This document shows, piece by piece, positions 18,226 to 27,140 of a stretch of DNA of 64,000 nt. This DNA is from DASSUW01 sp963844405 (GTDB taxonomy: Bacteria > Actinomycetota > Thermoleophilia > Solirubrobacterales > Solirubrobacteraceae). The notes under the pieces are model-generated. The model searched no databases. It was not told the origin of the DNA and worked only from the letters and a program-made list of their open reading frames with translations. Location of the stretch: contig CAWJNZ010000007.1 in the NCBI GenBank assembly GCA_963844405.1, positions 620,001 through 684,000 on the forward strand. Direction: 5' to 3'. A program made the translations under genes and the position numbers. Numbering within the stretch: position 1 is the stretch's first letter; every line of letters starts with the position of its first letter.

Positions 18226-20523
18226 TTGACTACTCCTGAGCGTTGGCTGCGCGGCGTCCTCGTCGGCCACGCGATCCTGAGCGCGCTGCTGGCCGTCGGG
18301 TACCTCGTCGACGGCGACACGCGGACGCTGGTCGGCCTGCCGAACTCGTTCGCGAAGGACATGCTGTTCGTCGCGCTGTCGGTGGTCGCCGCCGCCGACG
18401 TGCGGCGCTTCGGCGCGCTGGCGCTGGTGATCGCGTTCGGCTACGTGGCGCTGATCGGCGGCGAGGTCGCGACGCTGATCTGGGGCGGCGCGCCGCCGCT
18501 GATCGACGGCGTCTCGGCCACCGCGACGCTGCTCGCGTGGATGGCGATCGACCTCGTGTTCGCGGCGCTGTTCACGGCGCTGTGGTCGGTGGCCGCCAGC
18601 GCGCGCCACGGCCTCCGCTACCTCAACCCGATCGCCTTCAAGGGGCTCGAGGCGCTGGCCGAGGTGCTCGTCGAGGGCGAAGAGGAGGTGCTCTCGCCGG
18701 AGCAGGTCGCCCGCAAGGTCGACGGCTACCTGGCCGACCTCGAATCGCGCACGAAGAGCCGCGTCCAGCTCGCGCTCACCGTGCTGACGCTGTGGCCGAT
18801 GCTGACCGCACGGCCGCCGCTCCCGATCCTCTCGGCGGCGACGCGCAAGCGCTTCCTCGAGAAGCGCTTCGTCGAGGACATCGGGAAGCGGCGGGTGTGG
18901 CGGCCGGTGCGGCCCCTCCTGCAGGCGCTGATCCGCACCGGGGCGCAGATGTCGTACCTCGGCTACTACGGCGACTCGCGCACGTGGGCCTCGATCGGCT
19001 ACACGGTCTTCTCGCGCCGCCAGGACGGCCGTCTGCCCAGCCCCGACGACCACAAGGTCGACGCGCTCCGTCCGCTCGACGCGCCGCCACGTGAGCGCTA
19101 CGACACGATCGTGGTCGGCTCCGGCGCGGCCGGCGGCATCCTTGCCTACCGCCTCGCCGAGTCCGGCCGCCGCGTGCTCGTGCTCGAGCGCGGCCCCCAC
19201 GCCGACCCGCGCGACTTCGACGACGACGAGGTCGCGCAGTACCTCAAGCTCTACAACGAGGGCGCGCTGCAGCTGGCCACCGACTTCGGACTCCAGGTGC
19301 TGCAGGGCATGTGCGTCGGCGGCGGGACGACGATCAACAACGCGCTCTGCCTGCAGCCGCCCGAGCTCGTGCTGGAGGCGTGGGAGCAGCGCGGGCTCGA
19401 CCGCGCCGGCCTCGAAGCGGCGATCGACGAGGTCCGCGCCTGGTTCGAGGTCACCGAGATCCGCGAGCCGACCACCACCGAGGCCGCCCGCCGCTTCAAG
19501 GCGGCGATCGAGCGGCTGTCGCTGCCGGGCGTGTTCGAGGTCATGGAGGCCAACATCTCCGAGGCCTGCCTGGGCACGGGCTACTGCAACATCGGCTGCG
19601 CGTACGGCGCCAAGGTGGGGACGCTCGACAGCGTGCTGCCGTGGGCCCAGCAGCGGTTCGGGCTCGAGCTGCTGGCCGACGCCGAGGTCGAGCGGATCGA
19701 GTCCGAGGGCCGGCGGGCGGTCAGCGCCGTCGGCCGCCACCGGGCGACCGGCGATCGGTTCGCGGTCCAGGCCGACGAGATCGTCGTCGCGGCCGGGGCG
19801 ATCGGCTCGAGCGCACTGCTCCAGCGCAGCGGCATCGGCGGCGCCGCCGTCGGCCGCGGGCTGCACTTCAACATCAACTCGCCGATCACCGCCGACTTCC
19901 CGGAGCCCGTCGACTCGTTCGCCGGCATCCAGATGTCGCACGCCTATCGCTCGTCGGAGGGCGTCCCGCGGTACCTGGTCGAGACCTGGTTCAACCCGCC
20001 CGCCACGCAGGCGCTCGCCATGCCGGGCTGGTTCGACCGCCACTTCGAGAACATGCGGCGCTACCGCCACATGGCGTGTGCGGGCGTGCTCGTCGGGACG
20101 ACGACGCCGGGCCGGCTGAGGGAAGGGAAGATCGAGTACACCGCGTCGCGCGAGGACCGCGACAGCGTGGTCGAGGGCCTCGAGGTCGCCGGTCGGATCT
20201 GGCTCGAGGCCGGCGCCGAGCGCGTGATGCCGGCGACCTTCGCGTGGCACGAGTACCGGACGCCCGGCGAGCTGGCCGAGCTGCCGAAGCGGATCCTCGA
20301 GAGCGGCGACCTCCTGCTCACGAGCGCCCACCCGCAGGGCGGCAACGCGCTCGGGGAGGTCGTCGACGAAGACTTCCGCGTCCGCGGCTGGGAGAACCTC
20401 TTAGTCTGCGACGCCAGCGTGTTCCCGACCAGCGTGCACGTGAACCCGCAGCTCACGGTGATGGGGATGGCCCAGTACGCTGCGCAGCGAATGGTGGCCG
20501 GGGACCGCGCGATGGTCGCGTAG
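18226..20523 (+). CDS. GMC-family FAD oxidoreductase with membrane N-terminus
   Basis: The 765-residue protein has about four hydrophobic helices in residues 8-125 and a helical linker to about 285. A GMC oxidoreductase domain follows, opening with the FAD-binding motif TIVVGSGAAGGILAYRLAES. The catalytic His and Asn are in HPQGGN and HVNPQLTVMG near the C-terminus. A Cys cluster (CLGTGYCNIGCAYGAK) is typical of the long-chain alcohol oxidase branch. It would oxidise a lipid-like alcohol at the membrane. The TTG start has no ribosome binding site because repeats lie directly upstream, so the start is uncertain. The FAD oxidase gene follows with no gap. Confidence 0.85.
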   Translation: MTTPERWLRGVLVGHAILSALLAVGYLVDGDTRTLVGLPNSFAKDMLFVALSVVAAADVRRFGALALVIAFGYVALIGGEVATLIWGGAPPLIDGVSATATLLAWMAIDLVFAALFTALWSVAASARHGLRYLNPIAFKGLEALAEVLVEGEEEVLSPEQVARKVDGYLADLESRTKSRVQLALTVLTLWPMLTARPPLPILSAATRKRFLEKRFVEDIGKRRVWRPVRPLLQALIRTGAQMSYLGYYGDSRTWASIGYTVFSRRQDGRLPSPDDHKVDALRPLDAPPRERYDTIVVGSGAAGGILAYRLAESGRRVLVLERGPHADPRDFDDDEVAQYLKLYNEGALQLATDFGLQVLQGMCVGGGTTINNALCLQPPELVLEAWEQRGLDRAGLEAAIDEVRAWFEVTEIREPTTTEAARRFKAAIERLSLPGVFEVMEANISEACLGTGYCNIGCAYGAKVGTLDSVLPWAQQRFGLELLADAEVERIESEGRRAVSAVGRHRATGDRFAVQADEIVVAAGAIGSSALLQRSGIGGAAVGRGLHFNINSPITADFPEPVDSFAGIQMSHAYRSSEGVPRYLVETWFNPPATQALAMPGWFDRHFENMRRYRHMACAGVLVGTTTPGRLREGKIEYTASREDRDSVVEGLEVAGRIWLEAGAERVMPATFAWHEYRTPGELAELPKRILESGDLLLTSAHPQGGNALGEVVDEDFRVRGWENLLVCDASVFPTSVHVNPQLTVMGMAQYAAQRMVAGDRAMVA

Positions 20524-21633
20524 ATGCAGGTGGTCGTCGTCGGGGTCGGCACCTTCGGCGCCTCGCTGGCGTGGTGGCTCGCGCGCGCCGGCGAGCAGGT
20601 CACGTTCGTGGACCAGTTCGAGCCCGGCGACCGCCGCGCCACCTCGGGCGGCGAGACGCGGCTGATCCGCTGCTCGCACGGCGCCGACCCCGAGTACACG
20701 GCGATGGCGCGCCGCGCCCGCGCGCTCTGGCGCGAGCTCGAGGCCGAGACCGGCGAGGAGCTGATGCTGGAGCGCGGCGTCGCCTGGTTCGCGCACGACG
20801 ACGAGGGCTGGGACGCGGCGTCGGAGCGGACGCTCGCCGCGCAGGGCATCCCCGTCGAGCGGCTGGACCCGGCGGAGGCCGCACGCCTCTACCCGAGCTT
20901 CCGCGGCGACGACCTCGCCTTCGTGCTGCTCGAGCCGGAGGCCGGGGTGGTGCGCGCGCAGCGCGCCGTCCAGGCCCTCGCGCGGCAGGCGCAGGCGCAC
21001 GGCGCCCGCCTTCTGCGCGGCCGGGCGCGACCGGACGGCGCCGCGGCCGTGCTCGAGGACGGCACGCGGCTCGAGGGCGACGCCGTGGTGTGGGCGTGCG
21101 GCGGCTGGCTCACGCAGCTCTTCCCCGGCCAGGTCCCGCTGACCAATACGCGCCAGGAGCTGCTGTTCATCGACGGCGGGCCGGCCTGGCGGGACGTGCC
21201 GGGGTGGGTCGACTACGACCGCGCCATGTACGGCACCGGCGACGTCGACGGCCTCGGCGTGAAGGCGGCGCTCGACTCCGAGGGCCCGCCGCTCGACCCC
21301 GACGCGCCGCTCGACGACACGCCGGTCACCGAGGCGACCGTGCGCGCCTACCTGCGCGACCGCTTCCCCGCGCTCGAGCACGCACCGCTCAACGAGGCGC
21401 GCGCCTGCCGCTACGAGCTGTCGCCCGACTCGCACTTCGTCGCCGGCCGGCTCCCCGGCGGCGCCTGGCTGCTCGGCGGCGGCTCCGGCCACGGCTTCAA
21501 GCACGGCCCCGCGATGGCCGAGCTGCTGGCCGCCGCGCTGGCGGGCGACGCCGAGCTGCCCGACCGCTTCGCCCTCGGACCGCGGACGCCCGCGCGAAGC
21601 TTTCGCACGGCGGGATCGGGTGTGAGACCCTAA
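20524..21633 (+). CDS. FAD-dependent oxidoreductase, sarcosine oxidase-like
   Basis: The 369-residue protein is of the DAO family (sarcosine oxidase/N-methyltryptophan oxidase-like). The dinucleotide-binding motif is VVVVGVGTFGASLAWWLARA, slightly altered from GxGxxG. The flavin-contacting region at the C-terminus is GGGSGHGFKHGPAMAELLA. Enzymes of this type oxidise secondary or tertiary amines. The ATG follows the previous stop directly (TAGATG), so it is co-translated with the GMC oxidoreductase. The substrate is unknown. Confidence 0.85.
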   Translation: MQVVVVGVGTFGASLAWWLARAGEQVTFVDQFEPGDRRATSGGETRLIRCSHGADPEYTAMARRARALWRELEAETGEELMLERGVAWFAHDDEGWDAASERTLAAQGIPVERLDPAEAARLYPSFRGDDLAFVLLEPEAGVVRAQRAVQALARQAQAHGARLLRGRARPDGAAAVLEDGTRLEGDAVVWACGGWLTQLFPGQVPLTNTRQELLFIDGGPAWRDVPGWVDYDRAMYGTGDVDGLGVKAALDSEGPPLDPDAPLDDTPVTEATVRAYLRDRFPALEHAPLNEARACRYELSPDSHFVAGRLPGGAWLLGGGSGHGFKHGPAMAELLAAALAGDAELPDRFALGPRTPARSFRTAGSGVRP

Positions 21634-21640
21634 CGCCGGG

Positions 21641-22714
21641 ATGAGAGCCCTCGCCGTCGTGCTCGCGATCGCCGCAGCGCTGGTCGTCGCCACGCCTGCC
21701 GCCGCGCAGGCGCCCGGCCTCCCGCCCCCCGGCGCCAACGACTTCTCGTGCCGCTCGGCGCTGAACCCGGTCATCCTCGTCCACGGCACGTTCGGGGACA
21801 TGACGGTGTCGTGGAACCTCTTCTCCCCGATGCTGAAGACCGCCGGCTACTGCGTCTTCGCGCTCGACCTCGTGCGCCGCGGGATGGCGCCGATCGACAG
21901 CTCGGCCGACAAGCTCGCCGCGTTCGTCGACGAGGTGCTGGCGCGCACGGGCGCCGCGCGGGTATCGATCGTCGGGCACTCGCAGGGCGGCATGCTCGGC
22001 CGCTACGTGGCAAAGCTCCGCGGCAAGCTCGACGTGATCGACGACATCGTCGGCCTCGCGCCGCCCAGCCACGGGACCACGAACCCGCTGGCCCCGCGCG
22101 CCGGGTTCTTCTGCCCGGCCTGCGCCGAGCAGGCCGCCGGATCGGAGTTGATGGAGCGGCTCAACGCGCCGCCCGAGGCGCCACCGCCGCCGTCCTACAC
22201 CGTCGTCTCCACGCGCTACGACAGGGTCGTCACTCCCTACCGCTCGCAGGCGCTCGCGGGCGCGACCAACGTCGTGCTGCAGGACCGCTGCCCGGAGGAC
22301 ATCACCGACCACACCGGGATCGTCTACGACCCCATCGCGTTGCAGTGGACCTTGAACGCCCTCGGACGCCCTGGTCCCGCCGACCCGGCGTTCGTGCCGC
22401 TGTGCAGCGACGCGCTGCGCACCAGGCTGCCGTTCCCGGTCGCCGTCGTGACGCGCCGCCGCGCGGCGCTCAGCGAGGACGGGGCCGGCGTCCGCGTGGC
22501 GTGCATCGCCGTGGTCGGCCGCTGCGCGGGCCGGGTGGTCGTGCGCGACCGCGCCGGGCGGCTCGGCAGCGCGCCGTTCGACCTCGCCAGCGCCGCCAGG
22601 GAGACCGTCCACGTACCGCTCCGGCGCGCGCCCCGCGGCCGCCCCACGGGCACGGCGGTGACGCTCCAGCCGGGCGGCTACGTCAAGGCGTCGCTGCGTC
22701 TACGGCGGAGCTAG
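21641..22714 (+). CDS. Secreted lipase/esterase, alpha/beta hydrolase
   Basis: The 357-residue protein has a signal peptide (residues 1-24, ending PAAAQ). The hydrolase begins with NPVILVHGTFGD, the oxyanion-hole region, and has the nucleophile Ser114 in VGHSQGGMLGRY. It matches class 2 lipases (triacylglycerol lipase, LipA/LipB-like). The catalytic His is probably in ITDHTGIVYD (near residue 226). The last 90 residues form a basic beta-rich tail, similar in style to other secreted proteins here. It should act on extracellular lipids or esters. TAACGC lies four bases before the ATG. Confidence 0.88.
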   Translation: MRALAVVLAIAAALVVATPAAAQAPGLPPPGANDFSCRSALNPVILVHGTFGDMTVSWNLFSPMLKTAGYCVFALDLVRRGMAPIDSSADKLAAFVDEVLARTGAARVSIVGHSQGGMLGRYVAKLRGKLDVIDDIVGLAPPSHGTTNPLAPRAGFFCPACAEQAAGSELMERLNAPPEAPPPPSYTVVSTRYDRVVTPYRSQALAGATNVVLQDRCPEDITDHTGIVYDPIALQWTLNALGRPGPADPAFVPLCSDALRTRLPFPVAVVTRRRAALSEDGAGVRVACIAVVGRCAGRVVVRDRAGRLGSAPFDLASAARETVHVPLRRAPRGRPTGTAVTLQPGGYVKASLRLRRS

Positions 22715-23845
22715 GACGGCCGACTGCTGCGCCGCCTCGCGGCGCTCGCGCGTGTAATGCAGCACCGCCGCGGTGACGGCGGCGACCGGCACGGCGAGGA
22801 AGGCGCCGACCACCCCGGCCAGCACGCCGCCGACGGCCAGCGCGAGCAGGAGCCCGACCGGGTGCAGCTGCAGCTTGCGGCCGACGACGATCGGATAGAA
22901 GACGTTGCCCTCGAGCTGCTGGACGGCGACGATCACCGCGAGGATCACCAGCGCGGCGCCGAGCCCGTTCGCCACGAGCGCCACCAGCACCGCGGCGGCG
23001 CCGGCCACGAAGGCGCCGACGACCGGGAAGAAGGCGGCGACGAAGGTGAGCACGATCAGCGGCATCGCCACGGGCACGCCGAGGACCACGAGCGCGATGC
23101 CGATCAGCACCGCGTCGATCGTGGCCACCATGACGACGCCCTGGACGTAGGCGCTGAGGGCGACCCACGAGCGCTCGCCGACCTCGCGAAGCACCGGCTG
23201 GCGGTCCTCGTGGAAGAGCTCGACGATCCACTCCCAGAGGCGTCCACCCTCCTTGACGAAGAAGAAGGTGAGCACCACGATCAGGATCACGGCCGCCGCC
23301 CACTGGGTCAGGAGCACGGCGCCGGTCAGCACCTCGTTGGCGACGGCGGTCCCCTGCACGGAGCTCAGGCCCTCGTCGATCGCCTTGTCGACGTCCTTGC
23401 GACCGACGCCGAGCGGCTCGACCACGCTCACGGCCTGGCGGGCGCCGTCCTGCACGTTGGTGAAGAGGTCGTCGGCCTGCGAGAGGACGCCGGGGATGAT
23501 CAGCGCCCACAGGCCGATGAAGACGAGCAGGGCGGCGAGCGTGACGGTGCCCGCCGCGGGCGCCGGCCGCCAGCCGCGCCGTTGCAGCCAGCGCGCGGCC
23601 GGCAGCAGCAACGTGGTCAGGAGCAGGGCGATGATGACCGGCAGCACGACCAGCATCAGCCGCGACGCGCCGCGCGCCAGCAGCACGATGCCGGCGACGA
23701 GGATCAGCACGCGCAACGTGATCGCGGAGGCGACGGCGAGGCCGCGCGGGACCGCGTCGTCGCCCTTGATGAGCGCGGGCGGAACCGGCCGCTGAGCGCG
23801 GCCGTTCGGCGTGCGCGCGCGTGTCTCGGCCGGGACGGTTGCCAT
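22700..23845 (-). CDS. AI-2E family transporter (membrane permease)
   Basis: The 381-residue protein matches the AI-2E transporter family (PF01594). Eight membrane helices are arranged as in the family, with a long soluble section around residues 120-210 and the conserved C-terminal helices (GVLAGVVGAFLAVPVAAVTAAVL). Members export small molecules such as quorum signals or ions; the substrate cannot be assigned. The start at 23845 is chosen because the hydrophilic N-terminus (MATVPAETRARTPNG) leads into the first helix and an AAGGAGT lies upstream. It overlaps the lipase 3' end by 15 bases. Confidence 0.88.
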   Translation of the reverse strand: MATVPAETRARTPNGRAQRPVPPALIKGDDAVPRGLAVASAITLRVLILVAGIVLLARGASRLMLVVLPVIIALLLTTLLLPAARWLQRRGWRPAPAAGTVTLAALLVFIGLWALIIPGVLSQADDLFTNVQDGARQAVSVVEPLGVGRKDVDKAIDEGLSSVQGTAVANEVLTGAVLLTQWAAAVILIVVLTFFFVKEGGRLWEWIVELFHEDRQPVLREVGERSWVALSAYVQGVVMVATIDAVLIGIALVVLGVPVAMPLIVLTFVAAFFPVVGAFVAGAAAVLVALVANGLGAALVILAVIVAVQQLEGNVFYPIVVGRKLQLHPVGLLLALAVGGVLAGVVGAFLAVPVAAVTAAVLHYTRERREAAQQSAVLAPP

Positions 23846-23892
23846 CTGACTCCTTGAATAGCCGCCGCGCGGAGCGATGAAACGCGTGGGGC

Positions 23893-24819
23893 CTACCGTG
23901 CGGGCTGGTCCTCGACCCAGTCCTGGGTGAGGACCAGCCAGAAGGCGAGGCCCGCGAAGTCGCGGTAGCGGCGGAAGCGGCGCTCGATCGTGCGGTCGCC
24001 GATCTTGCGCCCGGTGGTGAGCCGGGAGTACTTGGGCCGGGTCCAGGAGTCGAGGATCAGGCGGCCGTAGCGGCCGAGCAGCATCATGATGTGCGCCGCC
24101 GCGTAGGGCCCGACGCCGGGCAGCGCGAGCAGCCGCTCGGCGACCTCCTCGTCGGGCAGGTCGCTGCGGCCGTCGAGCGCCTCGAGGTCGAGCGAGCCGT
24201 CCGCGACCGCGGCGGCGATCGCGCGCAGGTACGGCCCGCGGTAGCCGGCGCGCGCGACGTCGGCGTAGAAGTCGTCCGGCGCCTCGGCCATCGCCACCGG
24301 ATCGGGGAAGGTCCGGCCCTCGACGCCGAGGTGCTCGACCAGCGCGGTCACCATGCGCACCGTCCCCGACCAGGCGCAGTTGGTCGTGCAGACCGTCTTC
24401 ACGACGTCCTCGAAGACGGTCGGGCTCCGCAGCATCCGACCCGCTCCGCGCCTGGCCCACGCGAGCTGGTCGTCTTCCGCGATCATCGTGTAGAAGCGCG
24501 AGAGGTCCTCGTCGAGCCGCAGCATGTGGCGCACGACGGCGAGGACGTCCCGCGGCCCGTCGACCCGGGCGTATCCGGGCCGCCCCTCGCTGACGCGCAC
24601 GGTCCGAGCCCGTCCGTCCACCGCGAGCGCCGTCTCCAGGGTCCACGCCTCCTCGTCGAGCCGGTTCGGCAGCAGCTCGGCGACGCCGTGCGAGGCGAGC
24701 GTGCGACGGAAGTCGACCGGCTCGCCGCCGGCGCCCACCAGCTCCAGCTCAGCCTGGATCCACCGATGATCCGTGGATGCCTCGGCGCCGCGGGGATCGA
24801 TGGATCCAGGCTCAGGCAA
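23893..24819 (-). CDS. HhH-GPD DNA glycosylase, AlkA/OGG-like
   Basis: The 308-residue protein has an N-terminal beta domain of the AlkA/OGG fold (residues about 20-110) and a helix-hairpin-helix GPD domain (LPGVGPYAAAHIMMLL). The catalytic Asp is in LILDSW. The Lys of bifunctional OGG1 enzymes is not present at the hairpin, so it should be a monofunctional base-excision glycosylase. There is no C-terminal iron-sulfur Cys cluster. The TTG at 24819 overlaps the phosphotransferase gene upstream by 8 bases. The first 20 codons contain an inverted repeat, and a later GTG is possible, so the start is uncertain. Confidence 0.85.
   Translation of the reverse strand: MPEPGSIDPRGAEASTDHRWIQAELELVGAGGEPVDFRRTLASHGVAELLPNRLDEEAWTLETALAVDGRARTVRVSEGRPGYARVDGPRDVLAVVRHMLRLDEDLSRFYTMIAEDDQLAWARRGAGRMLRSPTVFEDVVKTVCTTNCAWSGTVRMVTALVEHLGVEGRTFPDPVAMAEAPDDFYADVARAGYRGPYLRAIAAAVADGSLDLEALDGRSDLPDEEVAERLLALPGVGPYAAAHIMMLLGRYGRLILDSWTRPKYSRLTTGRKIGDRTIERRFRRYRDFAGLAFWLVLTQDWVEDQPAR
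24751..24812. repeat. 12-bp inverted repeat at glycosylase start
   Basis: AGCCTGGATCCA (24751-24762) and its exact complement TGGATCCAGGCT (24801-24812) are separated by 38 bases. The pair lies within the first codons of the glycosylase gene, just past the stop of the phosphotransferase. It could fold in the mRNA and affect coupling between the two genes (inference). Confidence 0.5.
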
Positions 24820-25687
24820 GCGCCCGCTCCAGTCCCGCCCGCGCCTCTCGCTCCACGCCGCTCATCCCCTCGTCTCGCCCGTACACCGCAAGGATGGCGC
24901 ACAGGTTGACGGCCAGCGCTCGCGCCCGCAGCAGCTGGGCGTCGCCGACCGGCCCGTAGGCGGCGAGGAAGGCGGCGCGGCCCTCGGGCGGGAAGAAGCT
25001 CCACAGCAGCGAGAGGTCGATCGACGGGTCTCCGCGGCAGACGTCGCCCCAGTCGATCACGCCCGCCATCCCCCCGCCGGGCTCGACGAGGACGTGGCGG
25101 AAGTGCAGGTCGCCGTGGGCGACGACGTTGCCCTCCGCAGGCGGCAGGGCCTCGGCGTCGGCCAGCAGGCGGTCCACGCCCGGCGGCCGGTGGCCGAGCC
25201 GCTCGAGCCACTCGGCGGTCATCGCGGCGCGGTGCGGCATGTCGGCGCGGCGGTTGGGGTCGTACGGGAGCTCGTCGATGACCGGGACGTCGTGCAGCGC
25301 CCGCAGGAATGCCGCGAGCTCGGGCGCCAGCCGGCAGCGGGCCTCGTCGTCGAGATCGACCGGTTCGGTGCCCTGGATGAGCTCGGCGCCGAAGAACGAC
25401 CACGGGTAGCCGTGGTCCGGGTGGCCGACGAACACGGGCGCCGGTATCGGCGCCGGCAGCGCCACGGCCAGCCGCGGCAGCACGCGCAGCTCGCGCTCGA
25501 GCAGCTCGGCGCCCATGGTCCGGTGCGGGAAGCGGAACGCCCAGCGCTCGTCGACGAGCCAGACCGAGTTGTCCCAGCCCTCGCCGAGCCGCTGGAGCGG
25601 CGCGCCGGCGAGCTCGGCGAACTGCTCCGAGATCAGGCGGCGCACCAGCCCCTCGTCGACAGCGACATCTGCACTCCACTCGGGCAC
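24812..25687 (-). CDS. Aminoglycoside phosphotransferase (APH) family protein
   Basis: The 291-residue protein has the APH/choline kinase fold. The catalytic loop is HGDLHFRHVL (residues near 197), and the metal-binding Asp is in VIDWGDVCRGDP. The N-terminal lobe contains LGEGWDNSVWLVD, a typical ATP-binding strand. Such enzymes phosphorylate small hydroxylated molecules such as antibiotics, sugars or choline. Resistance cannot be claimed from sequence. The GTG at 25687 is chosen because protein similarity begins there and the divergent kinase gene starts only 22 bases away. Confidence 0.88.
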   Translation of the reverse strand: MPEWSADVAVDEGLVRRLISEQFAELAGAPLQRLGEGWDNSVWLVDERWAFRFPHRTMGAELLERELRVLPRLAVALPAPIPAPVFVGHPDHGYPWSFFGAELIQGTEPVDLDDEARCRLAPELAAFLRALHDVPVIDELPYDPNRRADMPHRAAMTAEWLERLGHRPPGVDRLLADAEALPPAEGNVVAHGDLHFRHVLVEPGGGMAGVIDWGDVCRGDPSIDLSLLWSFFPPEGRAAFLAAYGPVGDAQLLRARALAVNLCAILAVYGRDEGMSGVEREARAGLERALA

Positions 25688-25697
25688 GCGACGAAGG

Positions 25698-25703
25698 TAC
25701 CGT
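25698..25703 (+). promoter_or_regulatory. -10 box before PAS histidine kinase
   Basis: TACCGT lies six bases before the GTG at 25710, the distance expected for a leaderless transcript. It sits in the 22-base gap between divergent genes. Confidence 0.45.
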
Positions 25704-25709
25704 TGGGGC

Positions 25710-27140
25710 GTGCCCCACTCGGCCTCTGTACGGCGCCGGCAGGCCGGCGTGCTCGTCGTCGGCCTCGCGGAGCCGGAGATCCAGCCCTGGATCCGCGCCG
25801 CCGGCCATGCCGTGCGGGCGGTGCGCGACGTCAAGTCGGCGCTCAAGGCGCTCGCCGAGGAGCCCGCCGACCTGGTGATCGTCGACCGGGAGCCGGCCGG
25901 GGTCGACGTGCCCGGCGTCTGCCGCGCCCTGCGCGCCAGCCACGAGGAGGCGTGGCTGCTCGCGCTCACCATCGCCGCCCACAAGCGGACCGCCGACGCC
26001 GCGCTCGACGCCGGGGCCGACGACTACCTGCACCGGCCCTTCTCGCGCGCCGAGCTGCTGGCGCGGGCGCGCGCCGGCCTGCGCGCCGCCCAGCAGCGCG
26101 CCGACGACGCGATCGTGCGCGCGCTGATGGTCAACGTCCCCGGCGCCATCTACCGCTCGGCCTGGCACGCGAACTTCACGCTCGAGCTGATCAGCGACGA
26201 GATCGAGCGCATCTCGGGCTATCCGGCGGCGAACTTCGTCGCCAGCAGGAAGCGCACGCTGTGGAGCATCGTGCACCCCGACGACAAGCCGATGATCCAG
26301 GGCGCGCTCAACGAGGCGCGCGACGACGGCGAGCCGTTCGGGCTCGAGTACCGGATCATCTGCGCCGACGGCGACGTGCGCTGGGTGCTCGACCGCGGCC
26401 AGCTCGTGACCGGCTCCGGCGGGCGCCTGTGGTGCGACGGCGCGCTGTTCGACATCACCGAGCGGCGCGCCGCCGAGGAGGCGGCGCGGGCGCGCGAGAT
26501 CGAGCGCGCCCGCAACGAGGAGCTGCGCGCGTCGCGCGCCCGCATCGTCGAGGCCGCCGACGCCGCGCGCCGCAAGATCGAGCGCGACCTGCACGACGGC
26601 GCCCAGCAGCGCCTGGTGGCGCTGGCGCTCGAGGTGCGGCTGGCGCGGGCGCGGGTGGCCAAGGCGCCCGAGCTCGCCGACCCGTTCCTCGAGCGCATCG
26701 GCCAGGAGCTCACCGAGGCGTCGTCCGAGCTGCGCGAGCTGGCCCGCGGCATCCACCCCGCCGTGCTCACCGAGCGCGGCCTGGCGCCCGCCATCTCGGC
26801 GCTCGTCTCGCGCGCGCCGCTGCCCGTCGACATCGTCGGGCTGCCCGAGGACCGCCTGCCGGCCGCGACCGAGGCGACCGCCTACTTCACGGTCGCCGAG
26901 GCTCTGACCAACGTCGCCAAGTACGCCGAGGCCACCCACGCCACGGTCCGGATGGAGCGGGAGAACGGTGTCTTCGCCGTCGAGATCAGCGACGACGGCA
27001 AGGGCGGCGCGCAGGCCGCCCCGGGCTCGGGGCTGTCCGGGCTCGCCGACCGCGTCGGCGCCGCCGACGGCGTGCTCACGGTCGTCAGCCCGCCGGGCGA
27101 CGGGACCGTCGTCCGCGCCGAGCTACCGGTCCCGGTCTAG
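25710..27140 (+). CDS. Soluble PAS histidine kinase with degenerate receiver
   Basis: The 476-residue protein has three parts. Residues 10-125 are a receiver-like domain (VLVVGLAEPEI to DDYLHRPFSRAELLARARAGL). It keeps the Asp in LVIVDRE but lacks the acidic pair and has Arg in place of the conserved Lys. Residues about 135-255 are a PAS/PAC domain (LELISDEIERISGYP, DITERRAAEEAA). The rest is a HisKA_3 kinase with the His in RKIERDLHDGAQQRLVAL and N-box EALTNVAKYA. No membrane helices are present, so it senses a cytoplasmic signal. No response regulator is adjacent. Confidence 0.92.
   Translation: MPHSASVRRRQAGVLVVGLAEPEIQPWIRAAGHAVRAVRDVKSALKALAEEPADLVIVDREPAGVDVPGVCRALRASHEEAWLLALTIAAHKRTADAALDAGADDYLHRPFSRAELLARARAGLRAAQQRADDAIVRALMVNVPGAIYRSAWHANFTLELISDEIERISGYPAANFVASRKRTLWSIVHPDDKPMIQGALNEARDDGEPFGLEYRIICADGDVRWVLDRGQLVTGSGGRLWCDGALFDITERRAAEEAARAREIERARNEELRASRARIVEAADAARRKIERDLHDGAQQRLVALALEVRLARARVAKAPELADPFLERIGQELTEASSELRELARGIHPAVLTERGLAPAISALVSRAPLPVDIVGLPEDRLPAATEATAYFTVAEALTNVAKYAEATHATVRMERENGVFAVEISDDGKGGAQAAPGSGLSGLADRVGAADGVLTVVSPPGDGTVVRAELPVPV

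Noticed and set aside
24812..25687. Phosphotransferase as an aminoglycoside resistance gene
   Set aside because: Only the general APH fold can be seen; the family covers many substrates and no resistance cassette or mobile element is nearby.
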